Below are positions 1 through 6,929 of a stretch of 9,973 bases of DNA, piece after piece; the stretch's first letter is position 1, and every line of letters begins with the position of its first letter. Origin of the DNA: DATDCV01 sp036524155 (lineage in GTDB: Bacteria; Verrucomicrobiota; Verrucomicrobiia; Limisphaerales; UBA8199); assembly GCA_036524155.1 (NCBI GenBank), contig DATDCV010000588.1:1-9973 (forward strand), written 5' to 3'. The notes under the pieces are model-generated. The model saw only the letters and a list, made by a program, of their open reading frames with translations, ran no database searches and was not told where the DNA came from. The position numbers and the translations under genes were made by a program.

Positions 1-2036
1 GTCAGATTCACCGCGACACCGCCCCGATTGTAGATTTCAATCCAGTCACTCAATTCGAGGTCTTCATCCTTCAATCCGTTGTTGCTTATGTTCGCCGCGA
101 GAAACTCGTTGATGACGACGTTGGTTAACGCAGCCGACACCGCAGCCGAGTCCAGCGACACGCTCCAACCGGTTCCGGGGAAGAGGTTGCCCGCGACGTC
201 GCGGACATTATGGCTCGCAGCCCAGGTGAACTGGACCGACCCCTGTGCGGGCTGCGGGAAACCGAACACGTAGGGCCCCAGACCACTGCCCACAACATTT
301 GTCGCCGGTTGGCCGTTAACCAACAAATCTAGTGCCTCAACGCCCGCGACCGGCTCGCTAAAGGAAACCTGAGCCTGCGTCAGAACGCCGACCGTCGCGC
401 CGCTCACAGGGGCGGTCGCGAGCAATGTGGGCGCGAGATTATCGACCAGCGTGTAAGTCCAGGCGCCCGGCGCGTCGAATGGATTGCCGGACAAATCGGT
501 GATCGCATTTTCGTCCCACCCTAACGTGATGGTCCCGGGTGACGGTTGACTAAAGGTGAAATCGTATATTGCTCCGGACCCGGACAAGCCACTTGCCGGG
601 GCGCCGTTAATCTGAAGGTCGTCCGCCATTACTCCCATCACGTTCTTGGTGAAAGTCACCCGAATCTGCGTGAGGCTGTTTACAGCCGCACCGGCGGCGG
701 GATTGAGATTGGCGACGGTAGGATGAGTGGCGTCCGGCACCAGGACGGTGAGCGTGGCGACCTGGCTGGTGGCGGATCCGGCCGAGTTGGTGACGACGAG
801 CCGGTAATCGGCGCCATCCGCCGGCACGAGCGCACTGAAGCTGAGAATATTGCTCAACGACCCGGAAACATCTCCGGAGTCAGAGAGGTTGACAAAAGTG
901 GCATTAGTGCCCTTTTGCCAGCGATAGTATAAGGGCAGGCTGCCGGAGGCTGTGGCGACTAATTGGGTGGCGCTGCCGGCGTTCAGGGTGATGAACGCCG
1001 GCGGCTGCTGCACGATCGCCGGCGCGGTAGGCGGCGCAGGGCCGTAGGGTTGAACCCTCAGGCTTCCCGAACCGCCCGCTGCGAAACTGTTCGGATAGTT
1101 GGCGGCCAACTCGGCGTAGGGATGCGTTCCCTGGCTCAGTGAAACACCCTCAATGCGCACGGCGCTGAAAATGCAATTCTGGTGCAGGATCATGACGCCG
1201 CCGTTGGCCAACGTCAGCACGCCCGCGCTGTTGAGATCGTAGCCGGGTTCGAACACGGCCGGACCGGCGACATCGACGACCGTGAAGTCCGCCGGTAAAG
1301 CGAAGCCTGGATCGACGGTGACGCTGTTGGTGCCCAGAGACTCGAATCCTGAGGCCAGCAGCCAGCCGGCCTTGATGATCCATTCTCCTTTGAACGGATT
1401 TGAGACTCCTGACACCCGCTGCGCGACGGTGTTGCTGGCCTGCATGTAAACCAACGTGCCGTTGCCGCTGAGTTGGCCTGCCAGGTCGACGCCCCGCAGG
1501 GGTTTCGCGTTTCCACCGCCGTTGTCGCCAGCGGAAAGGTAGGACTGAGACGCAACCTGGATTTTGCCGGTGACGGTGAAAACAGTATCGTCGCCCGCAT
1601 TCAGAACCCCCCCATTCAAAATCAGGCCCGCGTTGCCGCCAACGCCGGGGAAATTCAGCACCGCGCCGGCTGCTTTCATGCGGAGCTCGGTGTTGGTGTT
1701 GAGCGTCAGCGAATCACCAGAGAAAGTCTGCAGTCCGGCAAGGGCAGGATTTCGGATCCGGGTATTGCTGGTGCCGTTGCCGAACGGCGTTCCGTTCGGG
1801 ATGCACTGATAAGTGTTGCCGGGAACGGGCGGGCCTACGGCAGTGCCGGCGCCGTTGGTTTTCCATATGGCGGCGGTCCAGTTCGCACCTCCCGCCTGGA
1901 CGTTGGTCGTGGTCAGACTGGCGGCGCCGCTGGACGAAGGAATGAGTGAGCAGACACAGAACCCGAGCGAAAGGGTCCAGCCAGCGAGACAACCTAGAGC
2001 TCGACCTGCCGCGATCGGCGCGAGCTTTGAATTCAT
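1..2036 (-). CDS. Large exported Ig-like/lamin-tail protein, partial (N-terminal 678 residues)
   Basis: The minus-strand frame opens at ATG 2036-2034 and stays open to the left edge, so the gene continues outside the window. Residues 1-38 look like a secretion signal: Lys4, a hydrophobic stretch ALGCLAGWTLSLGFCVCSLI, then SSSGAAS. Residues 38-331 are a beta-strand-rich module paralogous to the N-terminal module of the protein upstream, with TFSGDSLTLNTNTE, LILNGGVLNAGD, NPFKGEWIIKAGWL, ESLGTN and MILHQNCIF in order. Residues 339-431 are an Ig-like domain (YYRWQKG, then DGADYRLVVTNSAG). Residues 432-530 and 533-628 are two SbsA/Big_5-like domains, each with a PxxGAxV start, a VTFTKNV or VSFSEPV strand and an end resembling DLSGNPF. 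From about 638, VINEFLAANI and LSDWIEIYN mark the start of a lamin-tail domain. In related proteins such a domain is often followed by CotH or other wall-associated domains, which cannot be seen here. No clear Shine-Dalgarno precedes the ATG. It is probably a surface or secreted structural/adhesive protein; no enzyme motif was seen. Confidence 0.88.
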   Translation of the reverse strand, partial: MNSKLAPIAAGRALGCLAGWTLSLGFCVCSLIPSSSGAASLTTTNVQAGGANWTAAIWKTNGAGTAVGPPVPGNTYQCIPNGTPFGNGTSNTRIRNPALAGLQTFSGDSLTLNTNTELRMKAAGAVLNFPGVGGNAGLILNGGVLNAGDDTVFTVTGKIQVASQSYLSAGDNGGGNAKPLRGVDLAGQLSGNGTLVYMQASNTVAQRVSGVSNPFKGEWIIKAGWLLASGFESLGTNSVTVDPGFALPADFTVVDVAGPAVFEPGYDLNSAGVLTLANGGVMILHQNCIFSAVRIEGVSLSQGTHPYAELAANYPNSFAAGGSGSLRVQPYGPAPPTAPAIVQQPPAFITLNAGSATQLVATASGSLPLYYRWQKGTNATFVNLSDSGDVSGSLSNILSFSALVPADGADYRLVVTNSAGSATSQVATLTVLVPDATHPTVANLNPAAGAAVNSLTQIRVTFTKNVMGVMADDLQINGAPASGLSGSGAIYDFTFSQPSPGTITLGWDENAITDLSGNPFDAPGAWTYTLVDNLAPTLLATAPVSGATVGVLTQAQVSFSEPVAGVEALDLLVNGQPATNVVGSGLGPYVFGFPQPAQGSVQFTWAASHNVRDVAGNLFPGTGWSVSLDSAAVSAALTNVVINEFLAANISNNGLKDEDLELSDWIEIYNRGGVAVNL
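1044..1925 (-). repeat. Module A-type copy in the left-edge exported protein (residues 38-331)
   Basis: Fourth copy of the module in the window, in the second gene. It matches module A block by block: LTTTN, GNTYQCIPNGTPFG, NTRIRN, TFSGDSLTLNTNTELRMK, LILNGGVLNAGDD, NPFKGEWIIKAGWL, SLGTNSVTVDPG, MILHQNCIF, ELAANYPNSFAAGGSG, LRVQPYG. Like module A it is followed by an Ig-like domain, so the shared unit is signal peptide, module A and Ig-like domain. Confidence 0.8.
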
Positions 2037-2066
2037 CCGTAAGACCTGCAACAAAACAAGCAACCA

Positions 2067-2097
2067 GCGCCCCCGCGGATCCTGTCCGCGGGGGCGC
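2067..2097 (-). terminator. Perfect 13-bp G+C-rich hairpin between the two exported-protein genes
   Basis: The arms at 2067-2079 (gcgcccccgcgga) and 2085-2097 are exact inverted repeats, separated by a 5-base loop at 2080-2084. Read on the minus strand, the stem is followed by a T-rich but interrupted stretch at about 2066-2047. On the plus strand no T-rich tract follows. It therefore looks like an intrinsic terminator or attenuator for minus-strand transcription, 14 bases after the stop of the 1509-residue gene. Only about 30 bases separate it from the start codon of the next gene, leaving little room for a separate promoter. It could instead be a transcript-stabilising or processing hairpin that tunes the level of the downstream gene. 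Confidence 0.7.
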
Positions 2098-2111
2098 GTT
2101 CTGGGAATTAC

Positions 2112-5100
2112 CTACTGCACTTGAATCTTGAAGAACTTCCTCGGACCGGTGGGTGTGATGATGACGCCTGAGGCAGCATTGTTGGTGGTCCACGGGCCGG
2201 TCAGGTCCGTCGCTTCAAGCAAAATGCCCTGCGACCAGTTGAGTTGCAGGTTGGCGCCCGACATCTGGAACTGCAACGTTACGCGCGGCGGTTGCCCCAC
2301 GGTGATGCTGCCAGAACCGGTAGACACGCCTGAGCCCATTTGCTGCGGCCACGTAGCGGGGAAGTTCATGGGATAAGTCGCATTGAGTTGCGCGAACGTG
2401 TAGGTGCCCGGCGCCAGGTCGAAGCCGGACACCCTGACGGCATGGAAGACATCGTTCTGGTGCAGGAACATCTGGCCGTCCAGAATGAGATCGCCTTGCG
2501 GATTGTTGATGTCGTACAGCGTTTCCAGGGCGCCGTTGGCACCGATGGTGATGGTGTTTGTGCCCAGAGAATTAGGCCCACTCCCCAACAAGACGCCCTG
2601 AACAATGTTCCACGTGCCTGAGAACGTGTTGCTCGTGCCAGTGATGTTCAGGTTGCCGGTGAAGGAGTTGTTGAACGCATGATATTCGATGCTGCCGGTG
2701 CCCGTAAGCCAGGCATCGATTTGCCACGGGCGATCCTGGCCGGCCCCTGTATCAGCGTAGATGGGGGTGTTGGCCAGGATGTCCATCCGACCCTGGATGG
2801 CGATAATCCCGTTGTCACCTGAGTCGAGTTGACCGCCGTTCATGACCAGTCTCTTGAAATACACGCTTCCGGGGTTGGCGTGTTTGAAGCGAATCTCCCC
2901 TGCGGTGGGGCTATCCTGCATCCAGGCGCCGTCGCCATTCACGGTGAGGATGTCGCCGGGAAAGACGCTGGCGGCAGCGTTTACAGGCGAACGCAGGCGG
3001 GCGCCGGCGGGGACAGTATAGGTGCTTCCCGGAATGGCTAACGCCGACAGCGAAGCAGGCCGCCCGTCGGTCCACTGGTTCGGGGTATTCCAATCGTTGC
3101 CTGCCGGTTGCACGATAGCGGTGCCTCCATAATCGAGCGCCAGATTCATCGCCGGCCCCGTAGGCAGGATAGTCAGCACAGCCACGATGCTGGTGACGGA
3201 ACCGATCGAGTTGGTCACCACAACGTCATAATTGCCGGCGTCCGCCACAACCACATTGCTGATCGACAGTGCCGGAGTCTGTGAGCCCGAAAGGTTGCCA
3301 GCATCAGATAGGAATGCTCCTGCCTTCCGCCAGCGATAACCCAGCGGAGGCGTGCCCTGAGCCACAACCGTGAACTGCACATTTTCAGTTGGGTAAACCG
3401 AGACCGACACTGGTTGTTGGGAGATCACAGGGGCTGGTTGAACCAGCACGGTGATGCTGCCTGACGGGGCTGTAAAGTTGGTGGCCCCGGCTTGAGGCGT
3501 CCAGGAAGCCGGGAAATTTGCCGGGTAGGCCGCATTCAGTTCCGCGAAGGTGAACGTGCCTACATTCAAGGGCATACCATTCACGAAGACGCTCTTGAAT
3601 GTGTGGTTCTGATGGAGATACATCCGGCCGTTCAGGATGAGATTTGCGTTTGGGTTATTGATATCATACGCAGGCTCGAACGCGCCCTGGGCGCCCACAC
3701 TAATGTCGTTTGTTCCCAGCGAATTCGGGCCAGTGGCCAGGAGGGTGCCCAGCACCACATTCCATTTGCCTGAGAAAGTATTGCTTGTGCCGGCGATGTT
3801 GAGGTTGTTGACGTAATTGGGGTTGAAGGCGGCCTGGCTGTAACCGTGGTATTCGATCGTGCCAGTGCCCGTTAGCCACGCGTCGATGTAGTAGCCGCGT
3901 TCATTGCCACTATCATTGTAAATCGGCGCATTGGTCAGAATATCAATCCGGCCCCCGATTTCGACGATGTTGTCGTTGCCCACGTCCAATTGGCCGCCGT
4001 TCATAACGAGTCTCGGGAAATCCACGCGGCCCGGATTGGGCTGCTTGAAACGGATCTCGCTGATGGTTGTATTGCCGGCAGCGGGATTATTCACCCAAAC
4101 CGAGTCACCACGAAGAGTGAGCTGTTGGCCAGGGAACCGCGACGTCCGGTTGGTTTCCGGCGAGCGCATTCTCGAACCGGCCAGGAGTTCATACGTGCTG
4201 CCCGGTTTCGCGGCCGCTGAAATGGAAGCGGGTTGACCGTCGCTCCAATCGGCGCCGTTATCCCAATTGGCGCCGCCAACCTGTTGCACCGACATGGTGA
4301 TGTTTTCGGCCGCAGTCGTAGCAAAAATTGCCAGGTTGGCGGGAGTGCTGATGACTGTGCCCGCTGAATTCTGGACTGCGACGACGTAGTCCGCGGCATC
4401 CCAGTCCTCCACGTTGCTGATGGTCAGGGTCGCGGTGGTCGAGCCTGAAATCCTGCCACCTTCTACCAAGTTCGTGTAGGCAGTGTTGAACAGGGGGGCG
4501 GCTTTCCACTGGAAAGTCAACGGTTCCGAACCGCCGGCCGCCACTGTGAATTGCGCAGTCTGGCCGCGATATTGAGTCTGAAAAGCGGGTTGGACCAGCG
4601 CAATTTGCGGCGCAATAGTCGTTGCTCCCCCCGCCGCGGCGTACAAGCCCATTAACTGTTCCTTGGTCAGCGCACCGGCGAAAACCGCCACGTCGTCAAT
4701 GACGCCGTTGAACACGCGGTTACCGGTTGTGTCGATAGGGTCATCGCCGATCATCGTCGTCCCCGCGAAGTTCTGAATCACATGATTATATGGGCGGGAC
4801 GCCTGCAGCGCTCCGTTGGCATTCATCGAGTAAATTGTCGCGTTAGTGGGAGAGACAACCAGAGCCACGAATGTCCATTGTGCGGAAGGTGGAGTGATGC
4901 CTGAGTCCCACCGCCAGGTCTCACCTTCATTGTTCCAAGTGTAGCCAAGGGTGGCACCTGAAGGAGTGAAATTCAAGCCGGCTACCGTGCCGCTTCCCCT
5001 GCAGAAAACCACTCCGGCAGAAGGAGTCTGAGCCGTGGTCGGGTTGATCCAGGCAGTGATTGTGACCGCGTTGGTGTTCAGCCTGAAAGGCTGAGCGGTA

Positions 5101-6641
5101 ATTCGAGAAGCTGGCATCATGCTGGTAAACTGCGCTGCTTTGTTATTCGCGCCGAAGCCAGAGAAACCTTGCGCGGCTGACGGTCCAAGGATGGGGATAG
5201 AGGAACCGCCGTTCTGCACCTCGGTGCCGTAGGTGCCCACGCCGCCGCCCGCATAGTCGAATGCCGGAGGGCTCGTGACGGGGTCGGCAGTTTCATTAAG
5301 GCGGTAATAAACCGCTGGGTTGGCGGCGATCACTGCCGCTTCGTAAGTCTCGCCGCTGGGCGCCACCACCGTGAGATTGCAGGCCGCGCTGACAGTGGTA
5401 CTGGAGCCATTGGAAGCTTCCACGGTGTAGCTCGCCTGGTCGCTGGCAGTAAGCCCGCTGATGGTTAGGGTGCTGGTGGTAGCGCCCGAAATGTTCCCGC
5501 TGTCGGTGAGATTTGCGCCATTTTTGCGCCACTGATAGGTGATCGTGCCGGGCCCGCTGGCCGTCGCAGTTATGCGGACGGTCCTTCCCTCGTAGATCAT
5601 TATCTGCGGCAGAGGCTGTCTGACGATGATGACCGGCAATTGGCCGTAAGGTTGCACGGTGAGTGCTCCCGAGCCGCCAGCCGGGAAATTGGCCGCGAAG
5701 TTGGCCGCCAGCTCGCTGTAGTAATGTGTGCCCGGACTGAGAGGGATCCCCTCGATGGTCACCCCCGTGAACGCGCAATTCTGATGCAGCCGCATTTGGC
5801 CGCCGTTGACCAGTGTCAACGTGCCGGGGCTGTTGTGGTCATACATAGGCTCGACGATGGCCGGACCCATGATGAAGGTGATGCCGCCAACGATCGCTGG
5901 GTCCAGCGGCACGGCGTAATTTGGGTCGCACGTGATATTGCCCGTGCCCAGTGAATTGGCTCCTCCGCCCTGCAGCCAGCCCGCCTTTACGATCCATTCA
6001 CCTGAAAACGTGTTTGCGTTCCCCGAGATTTGCTGCGGATTAACGCCGGGCGATTGGAAAATCACGATCGTTCCGTTGCCTGAAAGATCACCAAGAATGT
6101 TGAAGGTCCGGTTATTCTGGGGTGTCGGGCCAGCTCCATTGTCTCCGGGACAGATAAACGACAGCGAGCCAGGAGCTGCTTGAATTTTACCGGCTATGGG
6201 CAGAACCATGTTATCACCGACGTTCAGCACTCCGCCGTTGAGAATGAGGCCGGGGTTGCCTCCCACACCGGGGAAATTGACAGTTGGGGCTGTTCCGCTG
6301 ACCGCCTTGAACCGAAACTCGGTGTTGGTGTTCAGCGTCAACGAATCGCCGGGAAACGTTTGGAACAGGGGCGACGTGCTCGCGTAGAGGTTACGCATGC
6401 GCGTGTTGGAAGTACTGGCTCCGAACGGGTTGCCATTGAAGACGCATTCGTAGGTATTGCCAGCGACGGGGCCCGTCACGGTCGGCCCCGTCCCGTTGGT
6501 TTTCCAGATGTTGGCGGTATTCCAGCCAGTGTTGGCTCCAACGGTGTTGGTTGTCGTGAGGTTGGCAGCCTGGCCGAAGCCAGGGGAGCAGAGGAGGCCC
6601 GCCGTGCAGCAGGCCAGGGTCAGGATTCTAACGTTTCGCAT
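2112..6641 (-). CDS. Giant exported protein: three autotransporter-like beta modules, three Ig-like domains, LamG domain
   Basis: A complete 1509-residue protein. Residues 1-26 are a signal peptide: MRNVR, hydrophobic core, then GFGQAA with probable cleavage near Ala25. Order of domains: module A 27-333; Ig-like 335-427 (TYQWRKNG, QASYTVEASNG); LamG/concanavalin-like 430-672 (AVYYRLNE, VTITAWINP, GVIDDVAVFAGALTKEQL); Ig-like 676-775; module B 779-1068; Ig-like 1070-1160; module C 1165-1449; and a C-terminal beta domain 1452-1509 (LQLNWSQGILLEATDLTGPW to KFFKIQVQ). The modules contain NTFSGxWxVxxGxL followed by NSLGT, which resembles the autotransporter-associated beta-strand repeat, so a beta-helical fold is likely. 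There is no visible outer-membrane beta-barrel, so this is not a classical autotransporter. The Ig-like domains lack the usual cysteine pair. No catalytic motif was seen; the LamG and Ig-like content suggests binding of glycans or proteins at the cell surface. The start has no strong Shine-Dalgarno but gives a good signal peptide. The gene faces away from the LacI-family gene and lies 75 bases before its paralogue. Confidence 0.93.
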   Translation of the reverse strand: MRNVRILTLACCTAGLLCSPGFGQAANLTTTNTVGANTGWNTANIWKTNGTGPTVTGPVAGNTYECVFNGNPFGASTSNTRMRNLYASTSPLFQTFPGDSLTLNTNTEFRFKAVSGTAPTVNFPGVGGNPGLILNGGVLNVGDNMVLPIAGKIQAAPGSLSFICPGDNGAGPTPQNNRTFNILGDLSGNGTIVIFQSPGVNPQQISGNANTFSGEWIVKAGWLQGGGANSLGTGNITCDPNYAVPLDPAIVGGITFIMGPAIVEPMYDHNSPGTLTLVNGGQMRLHQNCAFTGVTIEGIPLSPGTHYYSELAANFAANFPAGGSGALTVQPYGQLPVIIVRQPLPQIMIYEGRTVRITATASGPGTITYQWRKNGANLTDSGNISGATTSTLTISGLTASDQASYTVEASNGSSTTVSAACNLTVVAPSGETYEAAVIAANPAVYYRLNETADPVTSPPAFDYAGGGVGTYGTEVQNGGSSIPILGPSAAQGFSGFGANNKAAQFTSMMPASRITAQPFRLNTNAVTITAWINPTTAQTPSAGVVFCRGSGTVAGLNFTPSGATLGYTWNNEGETWRWDSGITPPSAQWTFVALVVSPTNATIYSMNANGALQASRPYNHVIQNFAGTTMIGDDPIDTTGNRVFNGVIDDVAVFAGALTKEQLMGLYAAAGGATTIAPQIALVQPAFQTQYRGQTAQFTVAAGGSEPLTFQWKAAPLFNTAYTNLVEGGRISGSTTATLTISNVEDWDAADYVVAVQNSAGTVISTPANLAIFATTAAENITMSVQQVGGANWDNGADWSDGQPASISAAAKPGSTYELLAGSRMRSPETNRTSRFPGQQLTLRGDSVWVNNPAAGNTTISEIRFKQPNPGRVDFPRLVMNGGQLDVGNDNIVEIGGRIDILTNAPIYNDSGNERGYYIDAWLTGTGTIEYHGYSQAAFNPNYVNNLNIAGTSNTFSGKWNVVLGTLLATGPNSLGTNDISVGAQGAFEPAYDINNPNANLILNGRMYLHQNHTFKSVFVNGMPLNVGTFTFAELNAAYPANFPASWTPQAGATNFTAPSGSITVLVQPAPVISQQPVSVSVYPTENVQFTVVAQGTPPLGYRWRKAGAFLSDAGNLSGSQTPALSISNVVVADAGNYDVVVTNSIGSVTSIVAVLTILPTGPAMNLALDYGGTAIVQPAGNDWNTPNQWTDGRPASLSALAIPGSTYTVPAGARLRSPVNAAASVFPGDILTVNGDGAWMQDSPTAGEIRFKHANPGSVYFKRLVMNGGQLDSGDNGIIAIQGRMDILANTPIYADTGAGQDRPWQIDAWLTGTGSIEYHAFNNSFTGNLNITGTSNTFSGTWNIVQGVLLGSGPNSLGTNTITIGANGALETLYDINNPQGDLILDGQMFLHQNDVFHAVRVSGFDLAPGTYTFAQLNATYPMNFPATWPQQMGSGVSTGSGSITVGQPPRVTLQFQMSGANLQLNWSQGILLEATDLTGPWTTNNAASGVIITPTGPRKFFKIQVQ
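2295..3149 (-). repeat. Module C of the giant exported protein (residues 1165-1449)
   Basis: Third module copy. It shares with module B the sequence TDGRPASLSA / SDGQPASISA, GSTYTVPAGARLRS, RLVMNGGQLDSGDN, QIDAWLTGTGSIEYH, GTSNTFSGTWNIVQGVLL, GPNSLGTN, YDINNP, MFLHQNDVF, FAQLNATYPMNFPATW and SGSITV. It leads directly into the short C-terminal domain of the protein with no Ig-like domain in between. Confidence 0.8.
3438..4307 (-). repeat. Module B of the giant exported protein (residues 779-1068)
   Basis: Second module copy. It begins WDNGADWSDGQPAS and continues GSTYELLAGSRMRS, FPGQQLTLRGDS, FPRLVMNGGQLDVGND, YIDAWLTGTGTIEYHG, GTSNTFSGKWNVVLGTLL, GPNSLGTNDISVGAQGAFEP, MYLHQNHTF, FAELNAAYPANFPASW and SGSITV. 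It pairs closely with module C, including at the DNA level (compare the stretches at about 3739-3807 and 2589-2655), which suggests an internal duplication of the module B plus Ig-like unit. Confidence 0.8.
5643..6563 (-). repeat. Module A of the giant exported protein (residues 27-333)
   Basis: First copy of a roughly 300-residue coding repeat. Landmarks in order are GNTYECVFNG, RMRN, TFPGDSLTLNTNTEFRFK, LILNGGVLNVGDN, NTFSGEWIVKAGWL, NSLGTGNI, MRLHQNCAF, ELAANFAANFPAGGSG and LTVQPYG. It is clearly closer to the module in the neighbouring gene (1044-1925) than to modules B and C of its own protein. A 15-base segment (6318-6332) encoding part of the LTLNTNTE block is identical to 1686-1700 in the neighbour. 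This supports duplication of the 5' part of one gene to make the other. Confidence 0.8.
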
Positions 6642-6929
6642 AAGGTTTTTCGTGGTGGGTGGTCAGTGAAACAGGCCGGACGGCTTAAGCTAACGCTCGT
6701 GTGACCAGCCCATCGAAGCAGGCTCCTGGGGAACTTGTTGGAACCCGGTTCGTTGAGCTGAACGGTTCAAGGTTTCAAGCGAATCTAACAGCATGGGCTT
6801 TCGGGAAGTCGACGAGAACATCAAGCCATACACGTAATGCTAAAGCCAGTCCGGCATCAATGGGGATTATTTCAGGCCGACTTCTGGGCTTGAAGAAGTT
6901 TCTTATGTTAATCGTAACACGAGCTCGCT
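6642..6929. promoter_or_regulatory. Divergent intergenic region between the giant exported gene and the LacI-family gene
   Basis: This 288-base stretch holds no credible gene and must carry start signals for both divergent genes. I could not identify convincing -35/-10 pairs. Candidate symmetric elements are GAACCCGGTTC at 6741-6751 (5-base arms around one base), GCTTAAGC at 6683-6690, and a wide pair TGGTCA 6660-6665 / TGACCA 6702-6707. The most LacI-like element is at 6906-6919 and is listed separately. Regulation of both genes from here by the adjacent regulator is inferred from position only. Confidence 0.55.
6906..6919. promoter_or_regulatory. Candidate operator for the LacI-family regulator (TGTTA-N4-TAACA)
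   Basis: TGTTAATCGTAACA is a 14-base inverted repeat with perfect 5-base arms and a 4-base centre containing CG. Its length, A+T-rich arms and near-central CG resemble the general layout of LacI/GalR-family operators. It ends 10 bases before the ATG at 6930, so bound protein would block transcription start or early elongation of the regulator gene, consistent with autoregulation. The two central base pairs are not symmetric and no second copy was found by eye in the intergenic region. Confidence 0.4.

Noticed and set aside
546..932. Plus-strand open frame inside the left-edge exported gene
   Set aside because: Antisense to the Ig-like and SbsA-like domains and without recognisable motifs.
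1714..2193. Minus-strand open frame overlapping the start of the left-edge gene
   Set aside because: Arg/His/Gln-rich shadow frame; the true frame starting at 2036 has a signal peptide and clear homology to the neighbouring protein.
2112..6641. Classical type V autotransporter
   Set aside because: The beta-strand repeats resemble autotransporter passengers, but no C-terminal outer-membrane barrel or terminal aromatic signature is present.
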